DNA from: Candidatus Methanoperedens nitratireducens
GTDB taxonomy: Archaea > Halobacteriota > Methanosarcinia > Methanosarcinales > Methanoperedenaceae
DNA length: 64,000 nucleotides
Direction: 5' to 3'
Assembly (NCBI RefSeq): GCF_000685155.1
Contig: NZ_JMIY01000004.1
Span: forward strand, 97,388-161,387
Every line of letters begins with the position of its first letter. The stretch's first letter is position 1. Positions 1 through 7,576 of the stretch are shown piece after piece. The translations under genes and the position numbers were made by a program. The notes beneath the pieces were generated by a model, which saw nothing but the letters and a program-made list of their open reading frames with translations, was not told where the DNA came from and ran no database searches.

Positions 1-914
1 CTCCTCTTTATGGCCTCTTCTGCTCCTCTATCTACCATGAGCTTTCCTGATGCTTTTGACAGGATTATCCAGCGAATCCTGTTCCTGTACTTTCCATTCC
101 GGGCAAGGAAGAGCGTCCCTATGTCCTCGCCATACATGATCCTGATAACCGCATCACTAACAGCGCTGTTGGCAATCACCATATGGCATCCTGATATTGA
201 TGTTATCTTGGCAGCCTCTATCTTTGTCCTCATCCCGCCAACGCCTTTCATACTTGTGGGATTTCCGCCGTAGCTCTCTATTTCAGGCGTGATCTTTTCT
301 ATGGTGCTTATAAGCCTTGCATCTTCATTTTTCTTGGGATTTTTATCGTACAGCCCATCGATATCGGATAAGAGGATCAGAAGCTCAGCCTCGACCTTGC
401 TTGCCACCATTGCAGAGAGTTTATCATTATCCCCGAACGTCGCCTCTATCTCGTGCACGCAGATCGGATCGTTCTCGTTGACCACAGGAACCACCCCTGC
501 CTCCAGAAGCGCAGAGATGCTGTTGCGAAGATTAAGATACGTCATCCTGTTTGAGAAGGCCTCGTAGGTAAGCAGTATCTGGGCGACCTTCAGGTCATGT
601 TTTTTGAATGCCGCCATCCATTCCTGCATCAGGATATTCTGACCGACAGCAGCAGCGGCCTGGCGAAGCGGGATCTCACGCGGACGTGAGGCCATTTTTA
701 GCTCCTCGCATCCTATTCCGATAGCGCCTGAGCTTATGATGATCACCGTCTTTCCAAGTTCCCTGAGTTTTGCTACCTGGTTTGCTATGTCCTCTGTTAA
801 CCCCCGGTTAAAACTGCCATCTTCTCTTGTCAGGGATGAGGTCCCTATCTTCAGTACGATCCTTTCTATATCCCTGAGGAGCTCTTTCCTGTCAATAGTC
901 TGGATGGAATCCAT
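1..914 (-). CDS. proB: Glutamate 5-kinase, C-terminus cut by window edge
   Basis: Cytosolic enzyme that phosphorylates L-glutamate to gamma-glutamyl phosphate, the first step of proline synthesis. About 304 residues are visible. The N-terminal amino-acid-kinase fold shows VLKIGTSSL near residue 20, the IISSGAIG segment near 55, VVNENDP near 145 and the LLSDIDGLYDKNP loop near 175. The visible part ends in KASGKLMVDRGAEEAIKR, which reads as the start of a PUA domain. The ATG at 914-912 directly abuts the proA stop (TGA then ATG), so the two genes are translationally coupled in an operon with proA first. The gene continues beyond base 1. The family call is firm. Confidence 0.95.
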   Translation of the reverse strand, partial: MDSIQTIDRKELLRDIERIVLKIGTSSLTREDGSFNRGLTEDIANQVAKLRELGKTVIIISSGAIGIGCEELKMASRPREIPLRQAAAAVGQNILMQEWMAAFKKHDLKVAQILLTYEAFSNRMTYLNLRNSISALLEAGVVPVVNENDPICVHEIEATFGDNDKLSAMVASKVEAELLILLSDIDGLYDKNPKKNEDARLISTIEKITPEIESYGGNPTSMKGVGGMRTKIEAAKITSISGCHMVIANSAVSDAVIRIMYGEDIGTLFLARNGKYRNRIRWIILSKASGKLMVDRGAEEAIKR

Positions 915-2270
915 TCAATCCCTGGCCATTTTATCAGCAAGGTTTACATTCAGTTTTCTGTGTGTGAATTTTCTTGCGTTTGCTCCTGCATAGTCAGCAA
1001 CTCTGTTCCCGCCCCCTAAAAGCACATACTTGTATATCAGAAGTCCTTCCATCCCCACAGGGCCGCGGGCATGGATCTTGTTTGTACTGATGCCAACCTC
1101 AGCACCCTTTCCATACCTGTAACCATCCGAGAACCGGGTGGATGCGTTCCACATCACGCTGGATGAGTCCACAAGATCAATGAATCTTGAGGCATTACTC
1201 TTATCCTCTGTCACAATGGCATCCGTGTGATGGGAACCGTATCTATTGATATGGTCTATACCCTCATCCAGTGAATCCACAACCCTGATGGAGAGGATCA
1301 GATCGTTATACTCAGTCCTCCAGTCCTCCTCAGTGGCATGAAGTACAGCTTTCAGGAATCCCATTTCTTTCAAAATAGAGAATGAGCGGTTATCGCATCG
1401 AAGTTCTACTCCAGCCTCATTGTACTTTTTACCGACATCGGGCAGGAATTTTTCTGCGATATCCTTATGCACAAGTAATGTCTCCATGGCATTGCATACA
1501 GCAGGATACTGTACTTTGGCATCATAGCATACATCGATCGCCCTGTTCATATCGGCCTCACTGTCGACATACACATGGCATATCCCATCAGAGTGGCCAA
1601 GCACAGGTATCCGCGTATTATCCTGGATATATTTTACGAACTCATTTGAACCCCTGGGAATGATGAGGTTTATGTACTCATCGAGCTTCAGCATCTCGTT
1701 GACCTCTTCCCTTGTCTCCATGAGCGCAAATGCGCCGTGAGGCATACCCTCTGTGCTCTCAATTGCATTCACCAGTATATCGAAAATAGTCCTGTTGGAA
1801 TAGGCTGCCTCGCTTCCGCCTTTGAAGATGGTGGCATTGCCGCTCTTAAGGCACAGCGCCATTATCTGTGGAACGACATCAGGGCGGGATTCGAAGATCA
1901 CGCCTATCAATCCGATAGGACAGCTTACCTGGTACAGTTCAAGCCCGGTATCGAGTTCAAGGGCAGAAAGTGTCTTCCCAACAGGGTCTTCGAACTTAAT
2001 GACATCGTTGATTCCTGCTATCATCTCATCGATCTTGGAATCGTCCACCTTCAGCCTTTTAACAAGCGCTTTTGAGAGTCTGCCGGTTTCAACAAGTCTC
2101 TGTGCTGCTACAAGGTCTCTTTTATTTGCAAAGATAATTCCTTCCCTGTTTGAATCTAAAGCAGATGCCATTGCTGTGAGGGCTCTGTTCTTAACATGAC
2201 CTGGCACACTGGCAAGAGGGATGGAGGCTGATTTTGCAGTTTTTACTTTGGTTATGATATCTTGGGGCAT
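915..2270 (-). CDS. proA: Gamma-glutamyl phosphate reductase
   Basis: NADPH-dependent reductase of the aldehyde dehydrogenase superfamily. It converts gamma-glutamyl phosphate to glutamate-5-semialdehyde in proline synthesis. The 451-residue protein has the full family length. Visible marks are the PIGLIGVIFESRPDV segment (about 115-130), FKGGSEA (about 150), and YPAVCNAMETLLVH, which carries the catalytic cysteine. The C-terminal HARGPVGMEGLLIYKYVL is typical. The ATG at 2270 is preceded by AGGTGG about 8 bases upstream. It is the first gene of a proA-proB operon. Confidence 0.97.
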   Translation of the reverse strand: MPQDIITKVKTAKSASIPLASVPGHVKNRALTAMASALDSNREGIIFANKRDLVAAQRLVETGRLSKALVKRLKVDDSKIDEMIAGINDVIKFEDPVGKTLSALELDTGLELYQVSCPIGLIGVIFESRPDVVPQIMALCLKSGNATIFKGGSEAAYSNRTIFDILVNAIESTEGMPHGAFALMETREEVNEMLKLDEYINLIIPRGSNEFVKYIQDNTRIPVLGHSDGICHVYVDSEADMNRAIDVCYDAKVQYPAVCNAMETLLVHKDIAEKFLPDVGKKYNEAGVELRCDNRSFSILKEMGFLKAVLHATEEDWRTEYNDLILSIRVVDSLDEGIDHINRYGSHHTDAIVTEDKSNASRFIDLVDSSSVMWNASTRFSDGYRYGKGAEVGISTNKIHARGPVGMEGLLIYKYVLLGGGNRVADYAGANARKFTHRKLNVNLADKMARD

Positions 2271-2382
2271 GATTGATAACCACCTGATATGTAATATGGA
2301 GTTATATCATTTTATTTCTTATAGATATGGGTTTTGATTATAGTGATCGCTGGAAAAGTTCCACGGATGATGAATTCGAAGG

Positions 2383-2392
2383 CTTTAAATAG
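2383..2392 (+). promoter_or_regulatory. Possible archaeal TATA box
   Basis: CTTTAAATAG lies in the 274-base gap between divergent proA and the small gene at 2545, about 150 bases before that gene. It matches an archaeal TATA element by eye and would imply a leader of more than 100 bases. No BRE or transcript evidence is available. The rest of the gap shows nothing I recognise. Confidence 0.3.
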
Positions 2393-2544
2393 ATTCGTAG
2401 CTATACAACTTTTGTTCACGTTGTGGGCTTAAAGAAGTGGGAATTACGTTGTGTCTGACTCTTGCATAAACTAGATAAAAAGACTGTGAGGAGGGCACAA
2501 TTTCTATATTTGATATCTCAGGTCAGATACAGGAGGCAAAGAAT

Positions 2545-2766
2545 ATGGGAGAAAAGATTGAAGATAAAATCAGATCATTACTGAACGATATAGACAAAGA
2601 ATTTCAGAGGCTTACTCCACATGTTGGGGCAAAGTTTGCAATAGAGCAGATAAGCATGTGGCAGCAGAAGTTCAACGAGGCAAAGAGCAAAATTCTTAAA
2701 GAAAATGTTGTGGATGCCACATCTGAGCGCAAGGTAATCGGTCAGGATGCTGAAATAGATTCGTGA
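2545..2766 (+). CDS. Small helical protein, unknown function
   Basis: A 73-residue acidic/basic protein predicted by eye to be helical throughout (EDKIRSLLNDIDKEFQRL, then FAIEQISMWQQKFNEAKSKIL). It has no signal peptide, membrane segment or cysteine, so it is probably cytosolic. A good ribosome binding site, AGGAGG, lies 9 bases before the ATG, which supports translation. It converges on rnp4, leaving 10 bases between the two stops. I do not recognise a family. Confidence 0.6.
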   Translation: MGEKIEDKIRSLLNDIDKEFQRLTPHVGAKFAIEQISMWQQKFNEAKSKILKENVVDATSERKVIGQDAEIDS

Positions 2767-2776
2767 TATCCTTACC

Positions 2777-3076
2777 CTAATACGGCCGCCTCATCTGTTC
2801 TCCGCAAACCAGGCATGTCGTAGTTATGTGGGTGTCCTGAAGCCTTGTGCGTGCAGTTACACCCTGGACTAGATATGCATGGCAGTGTTTGCAGACTTTT
2901 TGTTTTAACTCCTGCGGGATTCTGACACGGTATCTCATGGCAATACGCCTTGCCAGTTGTACATAACGGTTGCTGCGTTCAGGGTGGGCTTTGAACTCAT
3001 GATCTGCAAGCTCAAAAAGCCGGATTATACGCTGCTGTGCCATGTCCTTTGCCCATCCTTTCTGTTTCTTGCGCAT
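2777..3076 (-). CDS. rnp4: Ribonuclease P protein component 4 (Rpp21)
   Basis: Protein subunit of archaeal RNase P, which removes 5' leaders from precursor tRNA. The 99-residue form starts at MRKKQKGWAKDMAQQRI; a longer frame exists upstream, but its first 27 residues look unlike the family. Helical N-terminus with HPERSNRYVQLARRIAMRYRVRIP. Zinc ribbon formed by CKHCHAYL and CLVCGEQMRRPY, the two CxxC pairs that hold zinc in Rpp21. Single-copy informational gene, strongly indicating an archaeal host. Confidence 0.93.
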   Translation of the reverse strand: MRKKQKGWAKDMAQQRIIRLFELADHEFKAHPERSNRYVQLARRIAMRYRVRIPQELKQKVCKHCHAYLVQGVTARTRLQDTHITTTCLVCGEQMRRPY

Positions 3077-3209
3077 GGGGGTTAATGGGCGGTGAATTAC
3101 AAATAGGTGTGGGAAGTGAGAGGGCTTTAATATAATCAACATAACTGAAAAAAGCAAAACAATTTAAAAGCAGAAGTAGCATATATTAAGGTAAGGGGGT
3201 AAATAAATT

Positions 3210-4175
3210 ATGGGAGAAAATGATAATAGAAGCATTGCTATAGCGTGCCAGGGTGGTGGGAGTCATACAGCCTTCACTGCAGGAGTACTGAAAAGAATCC
3301 TGAAAGAAAATAAAAAACAGTATGAGATCACATCTCTAAGTGGCACATCCGGTGGTGCTATCTGCGCTATGCTGGCCTGGTATGGCCTGTTAACTAATGA
3401 TAAGGATAAATCAATCAGGCTTCTTGATTCTTTCTGGACAGATCTTTCGGCGAATTCATTTCAGGATATGCTTTTGAACTGGTGGGTTGTCTGGACATCC
3501 CGGATGAATGGTGTTGTTCCCACGCTTGAAATCAGTCCGTATTATTATCCTCCCTGGGCACAGGAATATATGAAGGGTGTGCTGGAGAAGCATGTTGAAT
3601 TTAACAAAATAAAGATGCTCGTGGATTCAAATCCTTCATGTCCTGACCTGTTTGTTGGGGCTGTTGATGTTCTTTCTGGTAAATTCAAGGTTTTCCAGAA
3701 CGCTGAGATCGGTGCTGATGCGATTCTTGCTTCAGCCGCAATACCGACTTTTTTAAGGGCAGTGAACATCGACAGTAAAGTGTACTGGGATGGCCTGTTT
3801 TCACAGAATCCTCCTGTACGGGATTTTATAGGAGATGAGATCCACACAAAACCTGATGAAATATGGGTAATACAAATAAATCCGCAAAATCGACTCTATG
3901 AGCCAAAATCAGTTGAAGAGATAGTTGATAGGCGCAATGAGCTTGCCGGCAATCTCTCGCTATATCAGGAGATAGATTTTATAGAAGCGGTCAATAAGTG
4001 GGTAGAAGCCGGATACCTTCCAGATAACAAATATAAGCATATTGATGTGAGATGGATCGGGACGCCTGATGGGAATCTGGATATAGCATCAAAGCTGGAT
4101 CGCAGTCCGCAGTTCATACGTTATATGATGGCTTACGGTGAAAAGCAGGCTGAGGACTTTTTGGCACATTACTGA
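3210..4175 (+). CDS. Patatin-like phospholipase
   Basis: Serine lipid acyl hydrolase of the patatin family. Oxyanion-hole glycines are in QGGGSHTAF (residues 14-22). The nucleophile is Ser47 in GTSGG (45-49). The partner aspartate is Asp194 in WDGLFSQNPP, completing the Ser-Asp dyad. The 321-residue length is normal for a stand-alone patatin domain, and there is no signal peptide, so it acts in the cytosol or at the inner membrane face. GGGGG precedes the ATG by about 12 bases, and TTTAAA at about 3163 may be the TATA element. Natural substrate unknown. Confidence 0.9.
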   Translation: MGENDNRSIAIACQGGGSHTAFTAGVLKRILKENKKQYEITSLSGTSGGAICAMLAWYGLLTNDKDKSIRLLDSFWTDLSANSFQDMLLNWWVVWTSRMNGVVPTLEISPYYYPPWAQEYMKGVLEKHVEFNKIKMLVDSNPSCPDLFVGAVDVLSGKFKVFQNAEIGADAILASAAIPTFLRAVNIDSKVYWDGLFSQNPPVRDFIGDEIHTKPDEIWVIQINPQNRLYEPKSVEEIVDRRNELAGNLSLYQEIDFIEAVNKWVEAGYLPDNKYKHIDVRWIGTPDGNLDIASKLDRSPQFIRYMMAYGEKQAEDFLAHY

Positions 4176-4203
4176 GCTTGATTGTCAATTATTGTACATT
4201 CGC

Positions 4204-4293
4204 CAGAGGTGCAGGACAAGCCCGCATCCCCCTGATGGGGACGGCGCGCCCCGAAGCATGTGGAGATCGGGCGACCCTGTGAACTCACCTCTG
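4204..4293. ncRNA. Candidate structured RNA, four helices
   Basis: A GC-rich 90-base block between AT-rich convergent genes. Outer stem: CAGAGGTG at 4204-4211 with CACCTCTG at 4286-4293, 8 perfect pairs. Inside lie CAGG/CCTG, a hairpin with TCCCC/GGGGA (about 4227-4241), and a hairpin with CCCGA/TCGGG (about 4250-4271). This nested, branched arrangement looks like a folded RNA rather than a simple terminator. Strand is undetermined because the pairing works on both strands. The 3' end of the minus-strand gene ending at 4285 touches the outer stem. I cannot match it to a known RNA family. Confidence 0.45.
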
Positions 4294-4662
4294 AGGAGAC
4301 GATGGTATGACGCTAGTCAGTGTTTTCAGATATTTTCCCTTTTTAAATAAACCTGGATATGTTTTGATCAGAATAGAGCCGATACCAAGGCCAAGTAAGA
4401 AAAAGGTCAGGCTTAGAACTGGTTGACCTGCTGCAAGGCTTAGCCCTGAAGCGACAGGACCCAATACAAGAAGAAGCAAATAGCCTATAACAGTGCGTAT
4501 GTTAAGAGTTGCTTCAAAGACCTGGATTTCAATGGGTATATCGCGGGTTTTTGGAGTGATTGGCACGCTTGGCGAGAAGTACTTAATAAGGAAAGCTCTT
4601 CTGCCCGTTTCCGGGTCGCGAGCAAATTTATATTCAAGCACAGAGAAAGCATAAGGTTCCAT
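4285..4662 (-). CDS. Small membrane protein, unknown function
   Basis: A 125-residue protein starting MEPYAFSVLEYKF. A cytosolic-looking N-terminal half (DPETGRRAFLIKYFSP) is followed by two hydrophobic segments (about 58-77 and 84-103) and a basic tail ending VIPSSPQR. The ATG at 4662 was chosen over one 6 bases earlier because GAGGTGA then has a 6-base spacing. The stop codon falls in the outer stem of the RNA candidate at 4204-4293. It follows the gene at 4679-5251 by 16 bases on the same strand, so the two are probably co-transcribed. No family recognised. Confidence 0.55.
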   Translation of the reverse strand: MEPYAFSVLEYKFARDPETGRRAFLIKYFSPSVPITPKTRDIPIEIQVFEATLNIRTVIGYLLLLVLGPVASGLSLAAGQPVLSLTFFLLGLGIGSILIKTYPGLFKKGKYLKTLTSVIPSSPQR

Positions 4663-4678
4663 TATCATTCACCTCTTC

Positions 4679-5251
4679 TTATTCGCACGGATGCCATGGC
4701 CTCAAGATTTGTTCTTCATCATTTATATGCCGCCAATCATCAATAGGAGAATCTTGACGGTAAACAGTACCTTTTGGCTCACCACGTTCATAATCATCTG
4801 GAATACCTACCACTATGCTCACACCTGCTCCTATAGCCGCGCTACCGATAGTGGCTATAATCCCGGCAGCCAATGCACCAAGCTTTATTATTACTCCTCC
4901 CGCCCCGAAAGTAGCTACAGTCAGAACTACTGCTCCTACTACTACTAGCCCCCAGCCTATGTAAAACCAGGCTGAGTGTTTTTTTACAGCTTTGTATGCC
5001 CTAATGCAATAATGGCCCCACGTTTGTTCATAATTTTTAAATGTTTGGACATCCTGGCACTCGTATACATATTCTCCTCCAGTAGCAGGCCGTCTGTTTG
5101 TTCTGATACTATCCGGTCTTTTATCTTGATTAGTGAATGTACACTGAATATACCAGTCCTGAATCTCATGCGGTTCATTATCTTTTTTTATGGTATATTC
5201 AGTCTTACGATTTTCTTCAAATATACACTCATGATTTCCATGACATGACAT
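4679..5251 (-). CDS. Hypothetical membrane protein with cysteine-bearing N-terminus
   Basis: About 190 residues. The N-terminal ~95 residues are polar and contain several cysteines (SCHGNHEC, IQCTF, YECQD, HYCIRAY). Two long hydrophobic glycine/alanine-rich segments follow (WFYIGWGLVVVGAVVLTVA and GVIIKLGALAAGIIATIGSA), then a polar tail. The ATG at 5251 is one choice; a TTG at 5266 would add five residues. It is likely co-transcribed with the small membrane gene downstream. No function can be assigned. Confidence 0.5.
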   Translation of the reverse strand: MSCHGNHECIFEENRKTEYTIKKDNEPHEIQDWYIQCTFTNQDKRPDSIRTNRRPATGGEYVYECQDVQTFKNYEQTWGHYCIRAYKAVKKHSAWFYIGWGLVVVGAVVLTVATFGAGGVIIKLGALAAGIIATIGSAAIGAGVSIVVGIPDDYERGEPKGTVYRQDSPIDDWRHINDEEQILRPWHPCE

Positions 5252-5595
5252 CTGTACCACATCCAAAATATTTGAGTTTACTTAATATATCTGTCTCGTT
5301 TTTTAAAATCCAACCAGATGGATAGTTCCACATAAGATTTATTAATAGTATATATATTTTTCAGTATTGAGTCGTGTATGTAGAGTCGTGTAAAGTCTGA
5401 GATTGATTAATGGTCGCGACGGTAGCCGTAATTTCGAGCATATTTGTAAGCGATAGAACCCCCTCATGCACCCGCGCAGGGATGTCCGTTTTTCAAAACA
5501 AGGTATGTGACTGCAACGATAGGGGTTGTGTGTATCCTTTAGAATATCTGAAATTAAAAAGTTGGATTGCTATGAACAACTATAAAAAGTATATA
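5252..5595. other. Intergenic stretch without clear gene
   Basis: AT-rich left part with an ATATATATT run near 5350, consistent with a promoter for the minus-strand gene pair. A 66-codon open frame at 5410-5610 on the plus strand has no good ribosome binding site, is unlike any family I know and runs into the end of arsR, so I do not call it. Confidence 0.4.
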
Positions 5596-5958
5596 TTATT
5601 TATCAATTAGATTCTCTTTAATTAACCTGATTATACCAATCGCATTATCATTCAATTTATAGAATTTATTTTTAGAACGGTTGTAGGAATCTATCACCTT
5701 ATATTTTTTTAATATACCCAGATTATATGAAATCAGATTTTGTCTCTCTTTTAATATGTTAACTAATTCACAGACACAATGATCTCTGTTTAAAAGTAAC
5801 ATTACTATTTGTAACCTCGAAGGATGGCTCAAAACTCTTAATATAGTACTTGCTTCGCGAAATTTAGCAGTTTTTAAAAAATCCGTTTCTGTTTTAAGCT
5901 CTTCTTCCCAGTCACTTTTTACTGCACAATCAGCAGGGCAACACCGAACCTGTCGCAT
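5596..5958 (-). CDS. ArsR-family winged-helix regulator
   Basis: A 120-residue metal- or redox-sensing repressor of the ArsR/SmtB type. The HTH core is ILRVLSHPSRLQIVMLL, then CVCELVNILKERQNLISYNLGILKKYKVI, with the recognition helix around RQNLISYNL. The CVCEL motif resembles the ELCVCDL metal box of ArsR. The extreme N-terminus carries a further cysteine cluster (CCPADC, residues 6-11), unusual for the family and a possible second thiol site. It is divergent from the DGC-domain gene at 6138, which it probably controls. Ligand not determinable from sequence. Confidence 0.88.
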   Translation of the reverse strand: MRQVRCCPADCAVKSDWEEELKTETDFLKTAKFREASTILRVLSHPSRLQIVMLLLNRDHCVCELVNILKERQNLISYNLGILKKYKVIDSYNRSKNKFYKLNDNAIGIIRLIKENLIDK

Positions 5959-6137
5959 GGTAAAGCAGAGTGTCCTCGTATAATAAATATTTTTGTAATA
6001 ACCTCCTGGATTGCCAGTAGTTTCTGTATAATTTACTTAAAAGGTTATCGTTTAATTTCAGTTTTTTTTGATATGCAGTTCTATGGTTAATATAACTTAA
6101 AATCATGATACAAATTATCCTATCAGGGAGGTAAAAT

Positions 6138-6689
6138 ATGAACCATGAAACAATCAAAATCGAAAAGGAAGAGAAATCCTGCCCGGCATGCGAAAAATAT
6201 GCAGAAAAGCACTCTATAAATCCACCCAAGATTGCAGTTATGGCATGTGAGGGAGCATGCGCTAAAGGTGAAGTTGCAAGAATAGCAGCAAATCTCGTGG
6301 CACATCAACTCGCACGAGAAAATACTGTTCGTATCTGTCTGGGCAGCGCCTTTACAAAAGATACCGGACAAAGAAATCTTGTCAGGAGAGCAAACAAGAC
6401 TATTGCTATAGAGGGATGCTTTATATCCTGTTCCTCAAGGATGATGAAGGGCGTATTGCCCAGCCTTCAACCTGAAATAATCCAGGCTGATACTTTATAC
6501 GAATCTTCTCTTCCTTTTGGGATAGATGAAGTATCAGAGGAAGAACTCAGAGAATGTGCTAATATAGTAGCCGAGACCGTAGCCAGGGAGCATATCAAAA
6601 ACTCAGCACTGGTAGGAGAGAAGGTATCAAAGAAAGAATCGACATGCATACCAGACAAAAGAATAAAATCTAGCTGCTGTGGAAATTAA
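6138..6689 (+). CDS. Putative zinc-binding DGC-domain protein
   Basis: A 183-residue cysteine-rich cytosolic protein of the DGC-domain type, often found beside arsR-like regulators. Cysteines occur in CPACEKY (15-18), MACEGACAKGE (about 36-42), CLGSAF (about 69) and EGCFISCSSRMMKG, the family's DGC-like signature with G for D. The C-terminus adds ESTCIPDKR and SSCCGN, a likely metal-binding tail. A strong GGGAGGT sits before the ATG. Divergent pairing with arsR (179-base gap) suggests metal- or redox-responsive expression. Biochemical role of the family is not settled. Confidence 0.75.
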   Translation: MNHETIKIEKEEKSCPACEKYAEKHSINPPKIAVMACEGACAKGEVARIAANLVAHQLARENTVRICLGSAFTKDTGQRNLVRRANKTIAIEGCFISCSSRMMKGVLPSLQPEIIQADTLYESSLPFGIDEVSEEELRECANIVAETVAREHIKNSALVGEKVSKKESTCIPDKRIKSSCCGN

Positions 6690-6783
6690 TTTATGTAGCT
6701 CAAGCAACTATTTAAACCAAAAAAAGAGAAATAAGAAGCAGAGTATACATAATTAATTAAAATTGGAAATGTGATAAATCAAT

Positions 6784-6855
6784 ATGAGACGGGAATTCAC
6801 TGCAGTCATAGAGCAGGATGAAGACGGCATATATGTAGCTTCTGTGCAAGAATAA
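6784..6855 (+). pseudogene. HicB antitoxin N-terminal remnant
   Basis: A 23-codon open frame beginning MRREFTAVIEQDEDGIYVAS and ending VQE-stop. It closely matches the first strand-turn-strand of HicB proteins, including the intact one at 57080-57307 (FTVLIEQDEDGVYIAKVPD). It stops where the HicB fold should continue, and no hicA lies next to it. The plain reading is a decayed antitoxin gene left 13 bases before the glycosyltransferase start; short-peptide function cannot be excluded. Confidence 0.6.
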
Positions 6856-6868
6856 AGGAGGGATCAAT

Positions 6869-7576
6869 ATAGTAGAGGTCTCGATTATCTTACCTGCATA
6901 CAATGAAGCCGCAAGGATAGAGAGTACAGTTGAGCGAACAGCAGCAGCGCTTCGTGAGACCACTCCCTCCTTTGAGATCATAATCGCAGAAGATGGAAGT
7001 ACAGACGGAACAGACAGGGTCTGCCAGGCTCTTACAAAAAAATATGATTACGTGATGCATCTGCACTCCCAGGAAAGGCAGGGGAGGGGACGGGCTCTTG
7101 ACCGTGCCTTCAGGGCATCGAAGGGAGAGATCCTCGGGTATATCGATGTTGACCTTGCAACAGATATGAAGCACCTGAAGGAGTTGATCCAGTCGATTCG
7201 TGATGGTTATGATGTTGCCACAGGCTCAAGAATGCTTCCGCAAAGCAATGTAGAGAGGCCTTTTAATAGAGGGTTTGCAAGCAGGGGTTTTAATTTCCTG
7301 ACCAGGCTGATGCTGGGCTCAAGGCTATATGACCACCAGTGCGGTTTCAAATCATTTAAGCGGGATTCTCTTCTTGGGCTTCTGGATAAGGTTAAGGATA
7401 CCCACTGGTTCTGGGATACGGAATTACTTGTCAGGGCACAGCGCGCAGGTTTTTCAGTAAGAGAATTCCCTGTAGAGTGGAGGCACGGAGGCACCACAAA
7501 GGTTGACCTGAAAAGGGATGTAATTGGAATGGGTTCACAGATATTCAGGCTATGGTATGAATTCCTATGGGATTAG
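6869..7576 (+). CDS. Family 2 glycosyltransferase, non-canonical start
   Basis: GT-A fold sugar transferase, about 235 residues, of the dolichyl-phosphate-sugar synthase type. VSIILPAYNEAARI opens the domain, AEDGSTDGT binds the nucleotide, and YIDVDLATD holds the DxD metal motif. DHQCGFKSFKRD is typical of the family. The frame is open from 6839, but the first ATG is at 7052, inside the domain. GGAGGG at 6857-6862 points to the ATA at 6869, so an AUA start (or a sequence error) is inferred. It overlaps the DUF2298 gene by 10 bases, so they form one operon, probably for surface glycan or lipid-linked sugars. Confidence 0.85.
   Translation: MVEVSIILPAYNEAARIESTVERTAAALRETTPSFEIIIAEDGSTDGTDRVCQALTKKYDYVMHLHSQERQGRGRALDRAFRASKGEILGYIDVDLATDMKHLKELIQSIRDGYDVATGSRMLPQSNVERPFNRGFASRGFNFLTRLMLGSRLYDHQCGFKSFKRDSLLGLLDKVKDTHWFWDTELLVRAQRAGFSVREFPVEWRHGGTTKVDLKRDVIGMGSQIFRLWYEFLWD

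Noticed and set aside
4138..4350. 70-codon frame across the GC-rich block after the patatin gene
   Set aside because: It overlaps the patatin end and the folded RNA candidate; the pairing explains the composition better than coding.
5410..5610. 66-codon plus-strand frame
   Set aside because: No ribosome binding site, overlaps the arsR 3' end, and composition is unlike a conserved protein.
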